NCBI GenBank assembly: GCA_964535315.1
Contig: CAZHTS010000107.1
Span: forward strand, 1 to 14,595
Reading direction: 5' to 3'
Source of the DNA: CAZHTS01 sp964535315
GTDB taxonomy: Bacteria > Chloroflexota > Anaerolineae > Anaerolineales > Anaerolineaceae
Length of the DNA: 14,595 bases
The notes under the pieces are model-generated. The model saw nothing but the letters and a program-made list of their open reading frames with translations. It searched no databases and had not been told where the DNA came from. Of the stretch, positions 1-7,806 are shown one piece after another. Numbering within the stretch: the stretch's first letter is position 1; every line of letters begins with the position of its first letter. The position numbers were made by a program, and so were the translations under genes.

Positions 1-590
1 GCAAAAAGGTCGGCGAAGCGGCTTCCAAACTGCTGACCGACAGCGGCTGGTTGAAAGACTCGGCCAAGAAGGTGGGTGTGTTGTCGGTGGAAGTGCAGAC
101 GCTCTCGGTGTGCAACGACCGCACGGACAACGAGAAGGCGGCGATCAAGGCTGCCGGTGTGACCGATGCGCAGATCTTCCCGGTGCCCTACACGGGTGAG
201 GCGCTGTCCTCGCAGGATGCGGCCGGCCCGGTCATCACCGCCCATCCCGAAGTCACCAACTGGGTCGTGTTCGGCTGCAACGACGAAGGTGTGTTGGGCA
301 CGTTGAACGCCCTGGCTACCGCCGGCGTGAAGGCTGACGATGTCATCGGCGTGGGCCTGGGCGCTTACGAAGCCTGCAAGCCGTGGGCTGCCGGACAGGC
401 GAGCGGTTTCAAGGCCGGCCTGTTCATCTCGGGCCTGGATGTCGGCAAGACGGCCGCCACGGTGCTCAACGACGCCGTGGTCAACGGCAAAACCCCGCCG
501 GCCAGCTCCTATGCCCCCACGTTCATCGTCGACGCCAGCAACTACAAGACCGTGATGGATCCGATCTCACTGGCGAACTGTTCGAAATAA
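1..590 (+). CDS. Sugar ABC transporter substrate-binding protein, AraF-like (C-terminal part)
   Basis: This is the 3' end of a gene that starts before the window; the first complete codon is at 3 and the TAA stop at 588-590, leaving 195 residues. It is the second lobe of a type I periplasmic sugar-binding protein. The order of motifs follows E. coli L-arabinose-binding protein AraF: a segment with QIFPVPY, then HPEVTNWVVFGCNDEGVLG, then DDVIGVGLGAYEA, then ASGFKAGLF and a final strand with APTFIVDASNYK. The protein would bind a monosaccharide outside the membrane and deliver it to the permease encoded downstream. The ATPase and permease genes follow on the same strand, as in araFGH. The exact sugar cannot be read from this fragment; arabinose, galactose or a related sugar are all possible. 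The signal peptide lies outside the window. Confidence 0.9.
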   Translation, partial: KKVGEAASKLLTDSGWLKDSAKKVGVLSVEVQTLSVCNDRTDNEKAAIKAAGVTDAQIFPVPYTGEALSSQDAAGPVITAHPEVTNWVVFGCNDEGVLGTLNALATAGVKADDVIGVGLGAYEACKPWAAGQASGFKAGLFISGLDVGKTAATVLNDAVVNGKTPPASSYAPTFIVDASNYKTVMDPISLANCSK

Positions 591-608
591 TAATCTCCTT
601 TCTTCCCC

Positions 609-637
609 CCGGGAGGTCGGGTTTCCCGGCCTCCCGG
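609..637 (+). terminator. Stable intercistronic hairpin after the binding-protein gene
   Basis: A 13-bp stem (609-621 with 625-637, one U-G wobble) closes a UUU loop between the binding-protein stop and the ATPase start. No T-tract follows, so it is more likely a partial terminator or a 3'-end RNA-stabilising hairpin than a full terminator. Such hairpins are known to allow excess production of the binding protein relative to the membrane parts in ABC sugar operons. Confidence 0.6.
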
Positions 638-660
638 CCCTTGCCTGGAGAGTGTCTGTC

Positions 661-2250
661 ATGACCCTAACTGCAACTGCTCCTCCCGATGCACCCGCCC
701 CCAACGCACTGCCCGGAACGCTTGAAATTCGTAACGTGAGCAAGGCGTTCCCCAACGTCCAGGCGCTCACCGACGTCTCGCTGGACATTCGCCCGGGTGA
801 GATTCTGGCGTTTATGGGTGAAAACGGCGCCGGAAAGTCGACCCTGCTCAAGATCATCAACGGCGATTACCAGCCGGACAGCGGCACGCTGACTATGGAC
901 GGACAGCGCCTGCTGTTCCCCAATCCGCTCGCCGCACACAAGGCCGGGGTGCGCGTCATCTACCAGGAGCCCGAGATTATCCCGGGCGTCAACGTCGCCG
1001 AGAATATCTGGGTCGGCGAACTGCCCAAACGGTTTGGTTTTTTACAGCGGCGCCAGCTCAACGAGCAGGTACAGCGCAGCCTGGCGGAATACGGGTTTGC
1101 CAACGTGCTGCCGATGAATCTGCTGGGCGACGAACTTTCTTCAGCCCAACGCCAGATTGTAGAGATCATGCGCGCCCTCAAATCCGGCGTGCGCGTGCTG
1201 GCGCTGGACGAGCCGACCTCGTCGCTTTCGGACGAGGAGGTCGAGCGGCTGTTCACCCTGGTGCGCCGCCTGCGTGATGAAGGGGTGGCGATCATTTACG
1301 TGTCGCACCGCATTAAAGAGATTCTGCGCCTGTGTGACCGGGTGGCCATCCTGCGCGACGGGCGGCTGATCGCCGTGCGCCCGGCGGCCGAATTGACCGA
1401 CGCCGATATCGTACGCCTGATGGTGGGGCGTGAACTTTCCGATGTGTTCCAGCGCCGGGCGGCCGCCACCGATCGCGAAGTCCTGCGTGTCGAAAAACTG
1501 AACAGCAACTGGCATCACAACATCGATTTTCACATCAACGCCGGCGAGGTGGTAGGGTTTGCCGGGCTGGTGGGGGCGGGGCGTACGGAACTGGCGAAGG
1601 TGATTTTCGGCGATTTGCCGAAGAACAGCGGGCGGGTGGTGCTCGACGGCCGGGAAGTGAAAATCCGGCGCCCGGACGACGCCATCGCCAGGGGCATTGG
1701 TTTTGCCCCCGAGGATCGCAAGCGCGAGGGGCTGGTTTTGGTGCGCAGCGTGCTTGAGAATGCCTCGATCGCCATTTTGAAGCGGCTCAGCCGTTTCCAC
1801 TTTGTGCGCAGCCGGTTGGAGCGCAGCGTGGTGGCCGGTTTCGTCGAGAAATTGCAGGTGCGCACGCCCTCGTTGTACCAGGATGTGGGCAAGCTGTCGG
1901 GCGGCAACCAGCAGAAAGTCGTTCTGGCGCGCTGGCTGGCAGCCAAACCAAAGATTTTGATCCTGGATGAGCCGACGCGCGGTATCGATGTCGGCGCAAA
2001 GGCGGAGATTTACCGCCTGATCGATGATCTGGCCAATCAGGGCCTGGGGATCATGTTGATCAGTTCCGAACTGCCCGAGATTCTGGGGCTCTCGGATCGT
2101 ATTTATGTCATGCAGAACGGCCGCATTACCGGAGAACTTACCGGGGCGAACGCTACCGAAGAAGCGGTTCTCGGTCTCGCCATGGCCGATCATCTGTCGA
2201 CGGCCCCGGCCGGGGCGGTGACAGCCTCTCAGGAGTGTACTTCAGTATGA
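661..2250 (+). CDS. Sugar ABC transporter ATP-binding protein (AraG/MglA/RbsA type, two ATPase domains)
   Basis: This 529-residue protein powers sugar import of the CUT2 class and sits on the inner face of the membrane. The first ATPase domain has Walker A GENGAGKST (about 53-61), a weak signature LSSAQ (159-163) and Walker B LALDEP (180-185). The second has a degenerate Walker A GLVGAGRTEL (about 302-311), an intact signature LSGGNQQ (412-418) and Walker B ILILDEPTRGID (432-443). A fully active first Walker A and a degenerate second one are typical of this family, and the length matches the usual 500-530 residues. The C-terminal GELTGANATEE...LGLAM resembles E. coli AraG. I chose ATG 661 because GGAG at 647-650 has proper spacing to it; the in-frame GTG at 652 is only one base from that site. 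The stop overlaps the permease start (ATGA). Confidence 0.95.
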   Translation: MTLTATAPPDAPAPNALPGTLEIRNVSKAFPNVQALTDVSLDIRPGEILAFMGENGAGKSTLLKIINGDYQPDSGTLTMDGQRLLFPNPLAAHKAGVRVIYQEPEIIPGVNVAENIWVGELPKRFGFLQRRQLNEQVQRSLAEYGFANVLPMNLLGDELSSAQRQIVEIMRALKSGVRVLALDEPTSSLSDEEVERLFTLVRRLRDEGVAIIYVSHRIKEILRLCDRVAILRDGRLIAVRPAAELTDADIVRLMVGRELSDVFQRRAAATDREVLRVEKLNSNWHHNIDFHINAGEVVGFAGLVGAGRTELAKVIFGDLPKNSGRVVLDGREVKIRRPDDAIARGIGFAPEDRKREGLVLVRSVLENASIAILKRLSRFHFVRSRLERSVVAGFVEKLQVRTPSLYQDVGKLSGGNQQKVVLARWLAAKPKILILDEPTRGIDVGAKAEIYRLIDDLANQGLGIMLISSELPEILGLSDRIYVMQNGRITGELTGANATEEAVLGLAMADHLSTAPAGAVTASQECTSV

Positions 2251-3383
2251 GCAACGAAATCATTTCTCAATCGATTGACCAACCCAAAACTCCAGCGAGG
2301 CGTGATGGCACCCTGCGAAAAGTGCTCGGCTTCATCGGCGCCGATAACCTCTCGCTGCTTTTTGCGCTCATTGTCATCGTCCTGTTGATCACGGTGGTGA
2401 GCAGTTGGTTTGGGCTGAGCGGCGGCGAGCGCTTCTTCTCCTGGCAGAACCTGATGAACAGCCTGGCGCAGGCGATTGTCATCGTTGGGCTGCTCGCCAT
2501 CGGCGAGACGGTGGTGATTATCGCCGGCGCGCTGGATATTTCCGTCGGCTCGGTTGCATCGATCGGCTCGGTGGTATCGGCTTCGGTGCTGGTGGGCGTC
2601 GGCACGGTGGGCGCGCTCGGCATTTTGCCCACCGGCAGCGTGTGGATCGCCGTGTTGGCCGGGATTGCGGCAGGGATGATCGCCGGGGTAATCAACGGCT
2701 GGATTGTCACCGCTTTGCGCGTCAACCCGACCATTGCCACGCTCGGTACGCTGGCAGCCTTTGCCGGTTTTGCCTTCCTGCTGGCGCCGGATGGTAAGCC
2801 GATTGGCGTGCTCACCCAACCGGACTTCGCCTGGCTGGCGCAGGGGCGCTTTTTGACCGGTCTGCCCATCCCGCCGATGGGTGGGGCCAAATGGACGGGG
2901 ATCCCGATTTTGACCGTCATCCTGGTGTTGGTGGCCGTGCTGGTGCACATCATCATGCGCTACACCGATTTTGGCCGGGCCATTTACGCCATCGGCGGCA
3001 ACGCCACCGCTGCCCGCCTGGCGGGTATCAATATCTCACGGGTGCGGGTGCTCATGTACGTGTTATCGGGCGGTATCGCCGGGCTGGCGGGTGTGCTGCT
3101 CACGGCGCGCACCACCTCGGGCAACCCGATCAACGGCACCGGGCTCGAGTTACAGGCGATTACCGCCGTGTTCCTGGGTGGGGCGGCTACCGCCGGCGGT
3201 AAGGGTACGGTCTTTGGCACTTTCCTGGCCGTCATCCTGGTGGGTGTGTTGAACAACGGCATGAACCTGCTGGGTTTCAATACGTTTACCCAGCGCGTGG
3301 CGCTCGGTTTGCTGTTGGTCGCGGCCGTGGCCATCTCACAGTGGCGCCAGGCGCGCGCCGAACGAGCCCGCACGCGGGCGTAG
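2247..3383 (+). CDS. Sugar ABC transporter permease (AraH/RbsC/MglC type)
   Basis: This 378-residue integral membrane protein forms the channel of the sugar importer. The N-terminal 40 residues are polar and cytoplasmic; after that come long hydrophobic segments typical of the 8-10-helix BPD_transp_2 family. Family hallmarks include the segment GALDISVGSV, NGWIVTALRVNPTIATLGT, YAIGGNATAARLAGI (the ATPase-contact loop) and GTGLELQAITAVFLGGAA. The start is ATG 2247, which overlaps the ATPase stop by 4 bases and follows AGGAG at 2231-2235; a GTG at 2235 lies inside that ribosome-binding site and is unlikely. The translational coupling and matching family place it as the partner of the preceding two genes. 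The last residues are Arg-rich, as expected for a cytoplasmic tail. Confidence 0.95.
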   Translation: MSNEIISQSIDQPKTPARRDGTLRKVLGFIGADNLSLLFALIVIVLLITVVSSWFGLSGGERFFSWQNLMNSLAQAIVIVGLLAIGETVVIIAGALDISVGSVASIGSVVSASVLVGVGTVGALGILPTGSVWIAVLAGIAAGMIAGVINGWIVTALRVNPTIATLGTLAAFAGFAFLLAPDGKPIGVLTQPDFAWLAQGRFLTGLPIPPMGGAKWTGIPILTVILVLVAVLVHIIMRYTDFGRAIYAIGGNATAARLAGINISRVRVLMYVLSGGIAGLAGVLLTARTTSGNPINGTGLELQAITAVFLGGAATAGGKGTVFGTFLAVILVGVLNNGMNLLGFNTFTQRVALGLLLVAAVAISQWRQARAERARTRA

Positions 3384-3451
3384 TCTTATGGAAAACCACG
3401 GCGCATTCCATGCGGGTCGGTAATGCACGTTCGTGTGTTTCTTATTGGTGG

Positions 3452-3487
3452 AAACCAGGCCGCCCCGCTTCCGGGGCGGCCTGGTTT
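3452..3487 (+). terminator. Rho-independent terminator of the sugar transporter operon
   Basis: A perfect 15-bp inverted repeat (AAACCAGGCCGCCCC at 3452-3466, complement at 3473-3487) encloses a 6-base loop. Three Ts close the stem, but the T-tract is short. It ends the transporter transcript and separates it from the URO-D-like gene. I saw no convincing promoter between this hairpin and 3539, so some read-through is possible. Confidence 0.8.
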
Positions 3488-3538
3488 AGAATAGACTCTG
3501 GATCCGATCATTCTTTTTGATGCCCTGGGAGGTGAACC

Positions 3539-4627
3539 ATGAAGTCTCGAGAGCGTGTTTTGATGGCCCTGAACCACGAAGAACCCGACCGCTGCCCGAT
3601 GCAGATTTCGTTTACGCCGGAATTTGCCAGCCGCCTGTCGAAAGACATGCAGCTGGGGGGCGATAAACTGCACAACCCGCACGGCGGCGGCAACACCTAT
3701 GAGTTGGAGCGTACCCTGGGAGAAGACCTGCTGTTGACCTCGGTCGGCTGGGCCAATTCGTATTACCAGGACGCCGAGAACTACGTTGACGAATGGGGCA
3801 TTGGCTGGCGTTCGACGCAGTACACCACGCCGTTTGGTGCGGGGCGCTATACCGAGATCAGCCACAATCCCCTGGCGGAGGATGAGGCCATCGCCGGGTA
3901 CCGGGCGCCCGACCCCGAGCGGCCCGAGTTGTACGAGGAAGCGGACTGGGTGCTGCGCACCTTTAAGGATGAATACTGGATTGTGGGTGTGACCGTCACC
4001 ACCATCTTCGAGACCGCCTGGGCGCTGCGCGGTTTCGAACGCCTGCTGTCGGATTTTGCGCTCAACCCGGAGATTGCCGAGCAACTGCTGGATATCCCCT
4101 ACCGCTATCATCTGGCGGCGGCCAAACGGTTGACGCGTATGGGGGTGGACATGATCTGGACCGGCGACGATGTGGGCGCTCAGAACGCCATGCTGCTCTC
4201 GCCCAAGATGTGGCGGCGTTTCTTGAAGCCGCGCATGGCGAACTTCATCGCCGAACTGAAGGCGATCAATCCGCAGGTCAAGGTGGCCTACCATTCAGAC
4301 GGGGTGATTTACCCGATCATCCCCGACCTGATCGAGATTGGGCTGGACGTGCTCAACCCGGTGCAACCCGCCAGCATGGACCCCGTACGGCTCAAGCAGG
4401 AATACGGCGACAAACTGTGCTTCTGGGGCTCGATCGACCAGCAGTACACCCTGCCCTTTGGCTCGCCGGCTGAGGTCGAGGCTGAGGTGTTGACCCGCCT
4501 GAAAACGCTGGGTAAAGGCGGCGGGTTGATCCTGGGGCCGACGCACCACGTTCAGTTGGACACCCCGCTGGAGAATTTCTGGGCGATGACGCGCACCATC
4601 CGGGACACGCCTTACGCCAGCCTGTAG
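3539..4627 (+). CDS. Uroporphyrinogen decarboxylase-fold protein (MtaA/URO-D superfamily), not heme HemE
   Basis: This 362-residue TIM-barrel protein belongs to the URO-D superfamily, which includes true uroporphyrinogen decarboxylases and corrinoid methyltransferases such as MtaA. The N-terminus MKSRERVLMALNHEEPDR is the usual opening of the non-heme branch. Other family blocks are WTGDDVGAQ...LSPKMWRRFLKP and GSIDQQYTLPFGSPAEV. MtaA-type enzymes bind zinc through His-x-Cys and a later Cys; here the first site reads H252-S-D254-G and the later site reads T-H336-H337, so the cysteines are absent. A methyl-transfer or metal-dependent reaction on a small substrate is possible but unproven. The start has a strong GGGAGGTGA ribosome-binding site. 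The location between a sugar importer and a mutarotase suggests a role in sugar metabolism. Confidence 0.85.
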   Translation: MKSRERVLMALNHEEPDRCPMQISFTPEFASRLSKDMQLGGDKLHNPHGGGNTYELERTLGEDLLLTSVGWANSYYQDAENYVDEWGIGWRSTQYTTPFGAGRYTEISHNPLAEDEAIAGYRAPDPERPELYEEADWVLRTFKDEYWIVGVTVTTIFETAWALRGFERLLSDFALNPEIAEQLLDIPYRYHLAAAKRLTRMGVDMIWTGDDVGAQNAMLLSPKMWRRFLKPRMANFIAELKAINPQVKVAYHSDGVIYPIIPDLIEIGLDVLNPVQPASMDPVRLKQEYGDKLCFWGSIDQQYTLPFGSPAEVEAEVLTRLKTLGKGGGLILGPTHHVQLDTPLENFWAMTRTIRDTPYASL

Positions 4628-4707
4628 CCAGTGCGGGGGCGCGACGTAAAAGGAACGATACGAAAAGGGTGATGGAACCCCACAGGATATGAAAGGGGAG
4701 GTGGTGG

Positions 4708-5646
4708 ATGGATATTTTTGAGACGGACTGGCAGGGATTTGCTGCGGTTGTACTGGAAAGTGCGGTGATGCGAGTGGTCATGCTGCCGGAGTTGGGGGCG
4801 AAGATCGTTTCGCTGTTGGATAAGGTGCACGGCTACGAATGGCTCGTCCCGCCCATGCGTCCGCTGCGGGCGCTGGCTTATGGCGCCGATTTTGTTTCGC
4901 AGGACATGAGCGGCTGGGATGAGATGCTGCCGACGATTGTGACCTGTGTCCACGCCGGCGCGCAATTACCCGATCACGGTGAGGTGTGGAGCCTGCCGTG
5001 GCGGGTAGAAGACCTGGCCGGTCGGGCGACGCTGGTGGTGGATGGGGTGGCGCTGCCCTACCGCCTGGAACGCTCGGCGGCGCTGGTGGCGGAAGATTGC
5101 CTGGAACTGGCCTATACGTTGACGAACACGGGTACGGCGGCTTTCCCGTATCTATGGGCGGCGCATCCGCAGTTTAACGCCGGCGAACACACCCGCATCG
5201 TTCTGCCGCCCGAGGCGCGCCAGGTGGTGAACGTTATCGACGGCGACCCGCTGTGGGGGCGGGCCGGTGAAATGTACGCCTGGCCGCAGGCGGCGGCGTT
5301 GGACGGGCAGACCTGGGCGCTCGACCGGGTGCGCCCGGTGGAAGCGCGCGCCTGCCGTAAGTTCTACCTGCCGCCCGGGCAGCCCATCGCCGCCGCGACG
5401 CTGGTGGATGCAGGCCCAGGCTGCGAACTGCGTTTGAGCTGGTCGCCCGCGGATTTGCCCTATTTCGGGCTGTGGGTAGACGAGGGCGCTTACAATGCCC
5501 GGGCGGCGGTGGCCTTTGAGCCGTGCAGCGCCTATTACGACAGCCTGGAGCGGGCGGTCGCCGGAGGCCGGGCGCCTGTCCTGGCGCCGGGCGCGCTGCG
5601 GCGCTGGGCGGTGCGGGTACAACTGGGCGCGTCAGAGGGCGGCTAA
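4708..5646 (+). CDS. Aldose 1-epimerase (galactose mutarotase)-like protein
   Basis: This 312-residue cytoplasmic protein has the galactose mutarotase-like beta-sandwich fold. Members interconvert the alpha and beta anomers of sugars or bind sugars. Visible family features are LPELGAKIVSLLDK near the N-terminus, SGWDEMLPT at about 68-76, DHGEVW at 89-94, HPQFNAGEH with H153, and AVAFEP with E271. The histidines and the late glutamate are in the places expected for the catalytic acid-base pair. The start is supported by GGGGAGG just upstream of 4708. The gene follows the URO-D-like gene after 80 bases on the same strand and probably shares its transcript. Its last 15 bases overlap the end of the convergent radical SAM gene. 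The actual substrate sugar is not known. Confidence 0.85.
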   Translation: MDIFETDWQGFAAVVLESAVMRVVMLPELGAKIVSLLDKVHGYEWLVPPMRPLRALAYGADFVSQDMSGWDEMLPTIVTCVHAGAQLPDHGEVWSLPWRVEDLAGRATLVVDGVALPYRLERSAALVAEDCLELAYTLTNTGTAAFPYLWAAHPQFNAGEHTRIVLPPEARQVVNVIDGDPLWGRAGEMYAWPQAAALDGQTWALDRVRPVEARACRKFYLPPGQPIAAATLVDAGPGCELRLSWSPADLPYFGLWVDEGAYNARAAVAFEPCSAYYDSLERAVAGGRAPVLAPGALRRWAVRVQLGASEGG

Positions 5647-6975
5647 CGTCCAGTCTTCGTGGGGTTTATTGAATTGCACCGAATAACCCGGACGGGCACG
5701 CAGCGCCTGGGGCAGTTCGGCCAGGTAGGCGGGCGGCAGGCCGGGTGAGTAATACACCGCACCGCGGAATAATTGTCCCTCGTCGTTTAGCAGCCCGGCC
5801 TGCCGCGCCTCGGCGACGATGTCCTGGTAATCTGTCCACAGGTAGACGCCGATGGTGACCCATACCCCCAACGGGATGTCGTACTCGTCCAACACATCCA
5901 GCGTCTCGGCGATCGTTTCGGGTGTTTCGCCCGGCGCGCCGAGCATGAGCGAGGCGCCGAAGGGCAGTCGTGAACGGCCGAGCGTTTCGAGGGCGGCGCG
6001 CACCTGGCGAACGGTATAGCCGCGGCGCATGCGGGTCAGCATAGAGTCGCAGGCCGATTCGATCGATAGATTGGCGTAGAAACAACCCGAGTCGGCCATC
6101 AGGTTGCAAAAGTCGGGCGTGATCCCCACCGGCCTGAGGTCGCCCGTGCCCCATTCAAAATCGGTGTGGGCGGCAATCATCGCCCGGCATAGGGCCGCGG
6201 CGTGAGCGGGCGGGGCGTTGAAATTGTTGTCGACGAACAGGATGCGTTTGCCGCCGGTGTGACGCAGGACGTGTTCGGCCTCGGTCAGCACGCGCTGCGC
6301 CGATTTCAGGCGGTAGTGTTTGCCCTCCAGCTTGCTATACGGGCAGTACAGACAGTCGAAGGCGCAGCCGCGACGGGTGAAGATGGCCGGCAACACTTTT
6401 TGCCCGGTGTAGCGGGCAAAGTCGAGCAGGTCGTAGGCCGGCAGGGGGGTGGCGTCCAGGTTGGCGACCGGCTGTGGGTCGCTGTGCTGGTAGCGCCCGT
6501 CGCGATACACGACGCAGCCGGGAATGGCGCTTACGTCTTCGCCCTTCGCCCAGGATTGCAGGAAGCGCGGAAAAGCCTCCTCGCCCTCGCCGCGGATGCC
6601 GTATTCTACCCCCAGGTATTCCAGCCAGTGGCGGGCGTAATAATTGAAGCCCGGGCCGCCCAGCACAATCAGGGCGCGGCTGTGCTGTTGGACGACATCC
6701 ACCAGTTGCTTGACCTGTGGGCGCAGGTCGATGTGGCGGGTGCCCAGTGGGGCGTTGGCGTCCAGCACGTCGCCGAACACCAGGCGGATCGAGACGCCGA
6801 CCACGTCCGGTCGGAACTCACCCAACCGGGCGGTCAGTTCGCCCGGTGGGTCGGCGGCGAACAGGCGCTCGAACACGGCGACCTCGTGACCGGCGGCGCG
6901 CAGCGCCCCGGCCACGTAGGCCAGCCCGGTAGGGGAGGCGGGCAGGGAATGGGTGGAGATGAGCAAAATTTTCAT
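5632..6975 (-). CDS. B12-binding domain radical SAM protein
   Basis: This 447-residue enzyme has an N-terminal cobalamin-binding-like Rossmann domain (about 1-140, opening MKILLISTHSL, with RGEGEEAF near 129-135) and a radical SAM barrel. The cluster motif C204-x3-C208-x2-C211 (RRGCAFDCLYCPY) would hold the [4Fe-4S] cluster that splits SAM. It probably performs a radical methylation or rearrangement; the substrate cannot be told from the sequence. I chose ATG 6975 because it overlaps the stop of the upstream gene (ATGA, 6972-6975); this gives translational coupling, and no strong ribosome-binding site is visible. A longer reading from 7071 would run through the coding sequence of the upstream gene. 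The partner upstream is a flavodoxin/ferredoxin protein that could supply the electrons. Its 3' end overlaps the convergent epimerase gene by 15 bases. Confidence 0.9.
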   Translation of the reverse strand: MKILLISTHSLPASPTGLAYVAGALRAAGHEVAVFERLFAADPPGELTARLGEFRPDVVGVSIRLVFGDVLDANAPLGTRHIDLRPQVKQLVDVVQQHSRALIVLGGPGFNYYARHWLEYLGVEYGIRGEGEEAFPRFLQSWAKGEDVSAIPGCVVYRDGRYQHSDPQPVANLDATPLPAYDLLDFARYTGQKVLPAIFTRRGCAFDCLYCPYSKLEGKHYRLKSAQRVLTEAEHVLRHTGGKRILFVDNNFNAPPAHAAALCRAMIAAHTDFEWGTGDLRPVGITPDFCNLMADSGCFYANLSIESACDSMLTRMRRGYTVRQVRAALETLGRSRLPFGASLMLGAPGETPETIAETLDVLDEYDIPLGVWVTIGVYLWTDYQDIVAEARQAGLLNDEGQLFRGAVYYSPGLPPAYLAELPQALRARPGYSVQFNKPHEDWTLAAL

Positions 6976-7700
6976 ACGTGGATGTCCGGGTTGGTCTGGC
7001 GTAATCGTTCGTCGTCTTTTTTGCCGTGGTGGATGGCTTTTTGCGGGCACCAGGCGTAGCAGCCGAAACACTGGTCGCAGCGGTGCTGCCAGACCGGCTT
7101 TCCGGCCTGCATGAGAATATTATCCACCGGACAGACTTTTAAGCAAACCCGGCAGCCGTCACAATTTTTGTCGATCCAGAAGTTTTTGTCCTGTTTGTGG
7201 ATCATCAGACTGGACAGGGCGTTGATCAGGCCGGTGTAGAGCAGGCGGTCGGCGAGCGAGCCGCGTTCGAGGGCGGCAGGGGCGCCGTGCTCGACGGTGG
7301 CGGCGATTTGCTCCAGCAGGGCGGGCCAGTCGCCGGTCATACCCTGTAAAATGCGTACGTCCACCAGGTGGCCGGAGGCGAGGGTGGCGTGGCAGGCCTT
7401 GAGCGCCCGTTCGACCTGGGTGAGTGTTGCGCACGGCATGCCGCCGTTGAGCGCCACGGCGAAGTAGTAGCGTTCGGGCCGGCCGGTCGCCACTTTTTGC
7501 AGAAAGCCCGGCAGGTGCGCCGGAACGCCAAAATTGATGACCGGGAAGACGAACCCGACCCGCGGTGCGGCGCGCTCGCTTTCGTCGTCGATGAGGCTGT
7601 TAAACGGGGAGAGGATGGTATCTCCCAGGCGGGCGGCGATATCCTCGGCGGCTTTTTGCGAGTTGCCCCGCCCGCTGAAATAGTAAAGAACGGTTTGCAT
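6972..7700 (-). CDS. EFR1-type flavodoxin/2[4Fe-4S] ferredoxin protein
   Basis: This 242-residue electron-transfer protein joins an N-terminal flavodoxin-like domain (opening QTVLYYFSGRGNSQKAA, an FMN phosphate-binding loop at about 8-14) to a C-terminal bacterial ferredoxin domain. Two cluster motifs are complete: C180-x2-C183-x2-C186-x3-C190-P and C208-x2-C211-x2-C214-x3-C218-P. This arrangement is the EFR1 family, whose members are often next to radical SAM enzymes. The start has GGAGA about 8 bases upstream of 7700. The stop overlaps the radical SAM start, so the two products are likely made in a fixed ratio and work together. The promoter and operator lie in the region shared with the divergent TetR gene. 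Confidence 0.92.
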   Translation of the reverse strand: MQTVLYYFSGRGNSQKAAEDIAARLGDTILSPFNSLIDDESERAAPRVGFVFPVINFGVPAHLPGFLQKVATGRPERYYFAVALNGGMPCATLTQVERALKACHATLASGHLVDVRILQGMTGDWPALLEQIAATVEHGAPAALERGSLADRLLYTGLINALSSLMIHKQDKNFWIDKNCDGCRVCLKVCPVDNILMQAGKPVWQHRCDQCFGCYAWCPQKAIHHGKKDDERLRQTNPDIHV

Positions 7701-7730
7701 GGTACGATCTCCAACTGTTTTGTGCCGGGG

Positions 7731-7759
7731 TTGACGAAACGCCGGCGATGTTGTATACT
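7731..7759 (+). promoter_or_regulatory. Sigma70-type promoter for the TetR regulator
   Basis: TTGACG at 7731-7736 and TATACT at 7754-7759 are separated by 17 bases. Transcription would start near 7766 and give an untranslated leader of about 80 bases that runs through the operator palindrome. The -10 box overlaps the first GTATAC unit (7753-7758), so the regulator could repress its own gene. Confidence 0.7.
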
Positions 7760-7806
7760 CAAAATAGAACAGTATACTATCGGTATACTGTATACTGATA
7801 GTATAC
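7753..7806. promoter_or_regulatory. TetR operator: 35-bp near-palindrome and five GTATAC units
   Basis: GTATAC occurs at 7753, 7772, 7783, 7790 and 7801. The segment 7772-7806 is a 35-bp near-perfect palindrome centred on 7789; besides the central base only one pair of positions (7782/7796) fails to match. Its outer arms are GTATACTATC and GATAGTATAC, with a nested inner pair of GTATAC. TetR-family proteins typically bind such dyads between themselves and a divergent target. The sites overlap the -10 box of the minus-strand promoter and lie just downstream of the plus-strand promoter, so binding would block both. Confidence 0.8.

Noticed and set aside
652..660. GTG start for the ATPase at 652
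   Set aside because: The ribosome-binding site GGAG ends at 650, too close to 652 but well placed for ATG 661.
1141..2193. Long open frame on the minus strand opposite the ATPase gene
   Set aside because: It lies opposite a well-recognised ATPase, shows no domain and follows from high-GC codon usage.
3387..3416. Small inverted repeats after the permease stop (ATGGAA/TTCCAT and CGCAT/ATGCG)
   Set aside because: Stems are only 5-6 bp and are not followed by a T-tract; the real terminator is at 3452-3487.
3386..4294. 302-residue open frame on the minus strand opposite the URO-D-like gene
   Set aside because: The plus-strand gene is clear in family motifs; the reverse frame has no recognisable motif or partner.
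6202..7059. 285-residue open frame on the plus strand opposite the radical SAM gene
   Set aside because: It is the complement of a clear radical SAM and ferredoxin coding region.
6976..7071. Extended N-terminus of the radical SAM protein
   Set aside because: The extension reads the ferredoxin gene in another frame; ATG 6975 overlaps the upstream stop and starts the conserved MKILLIST block.
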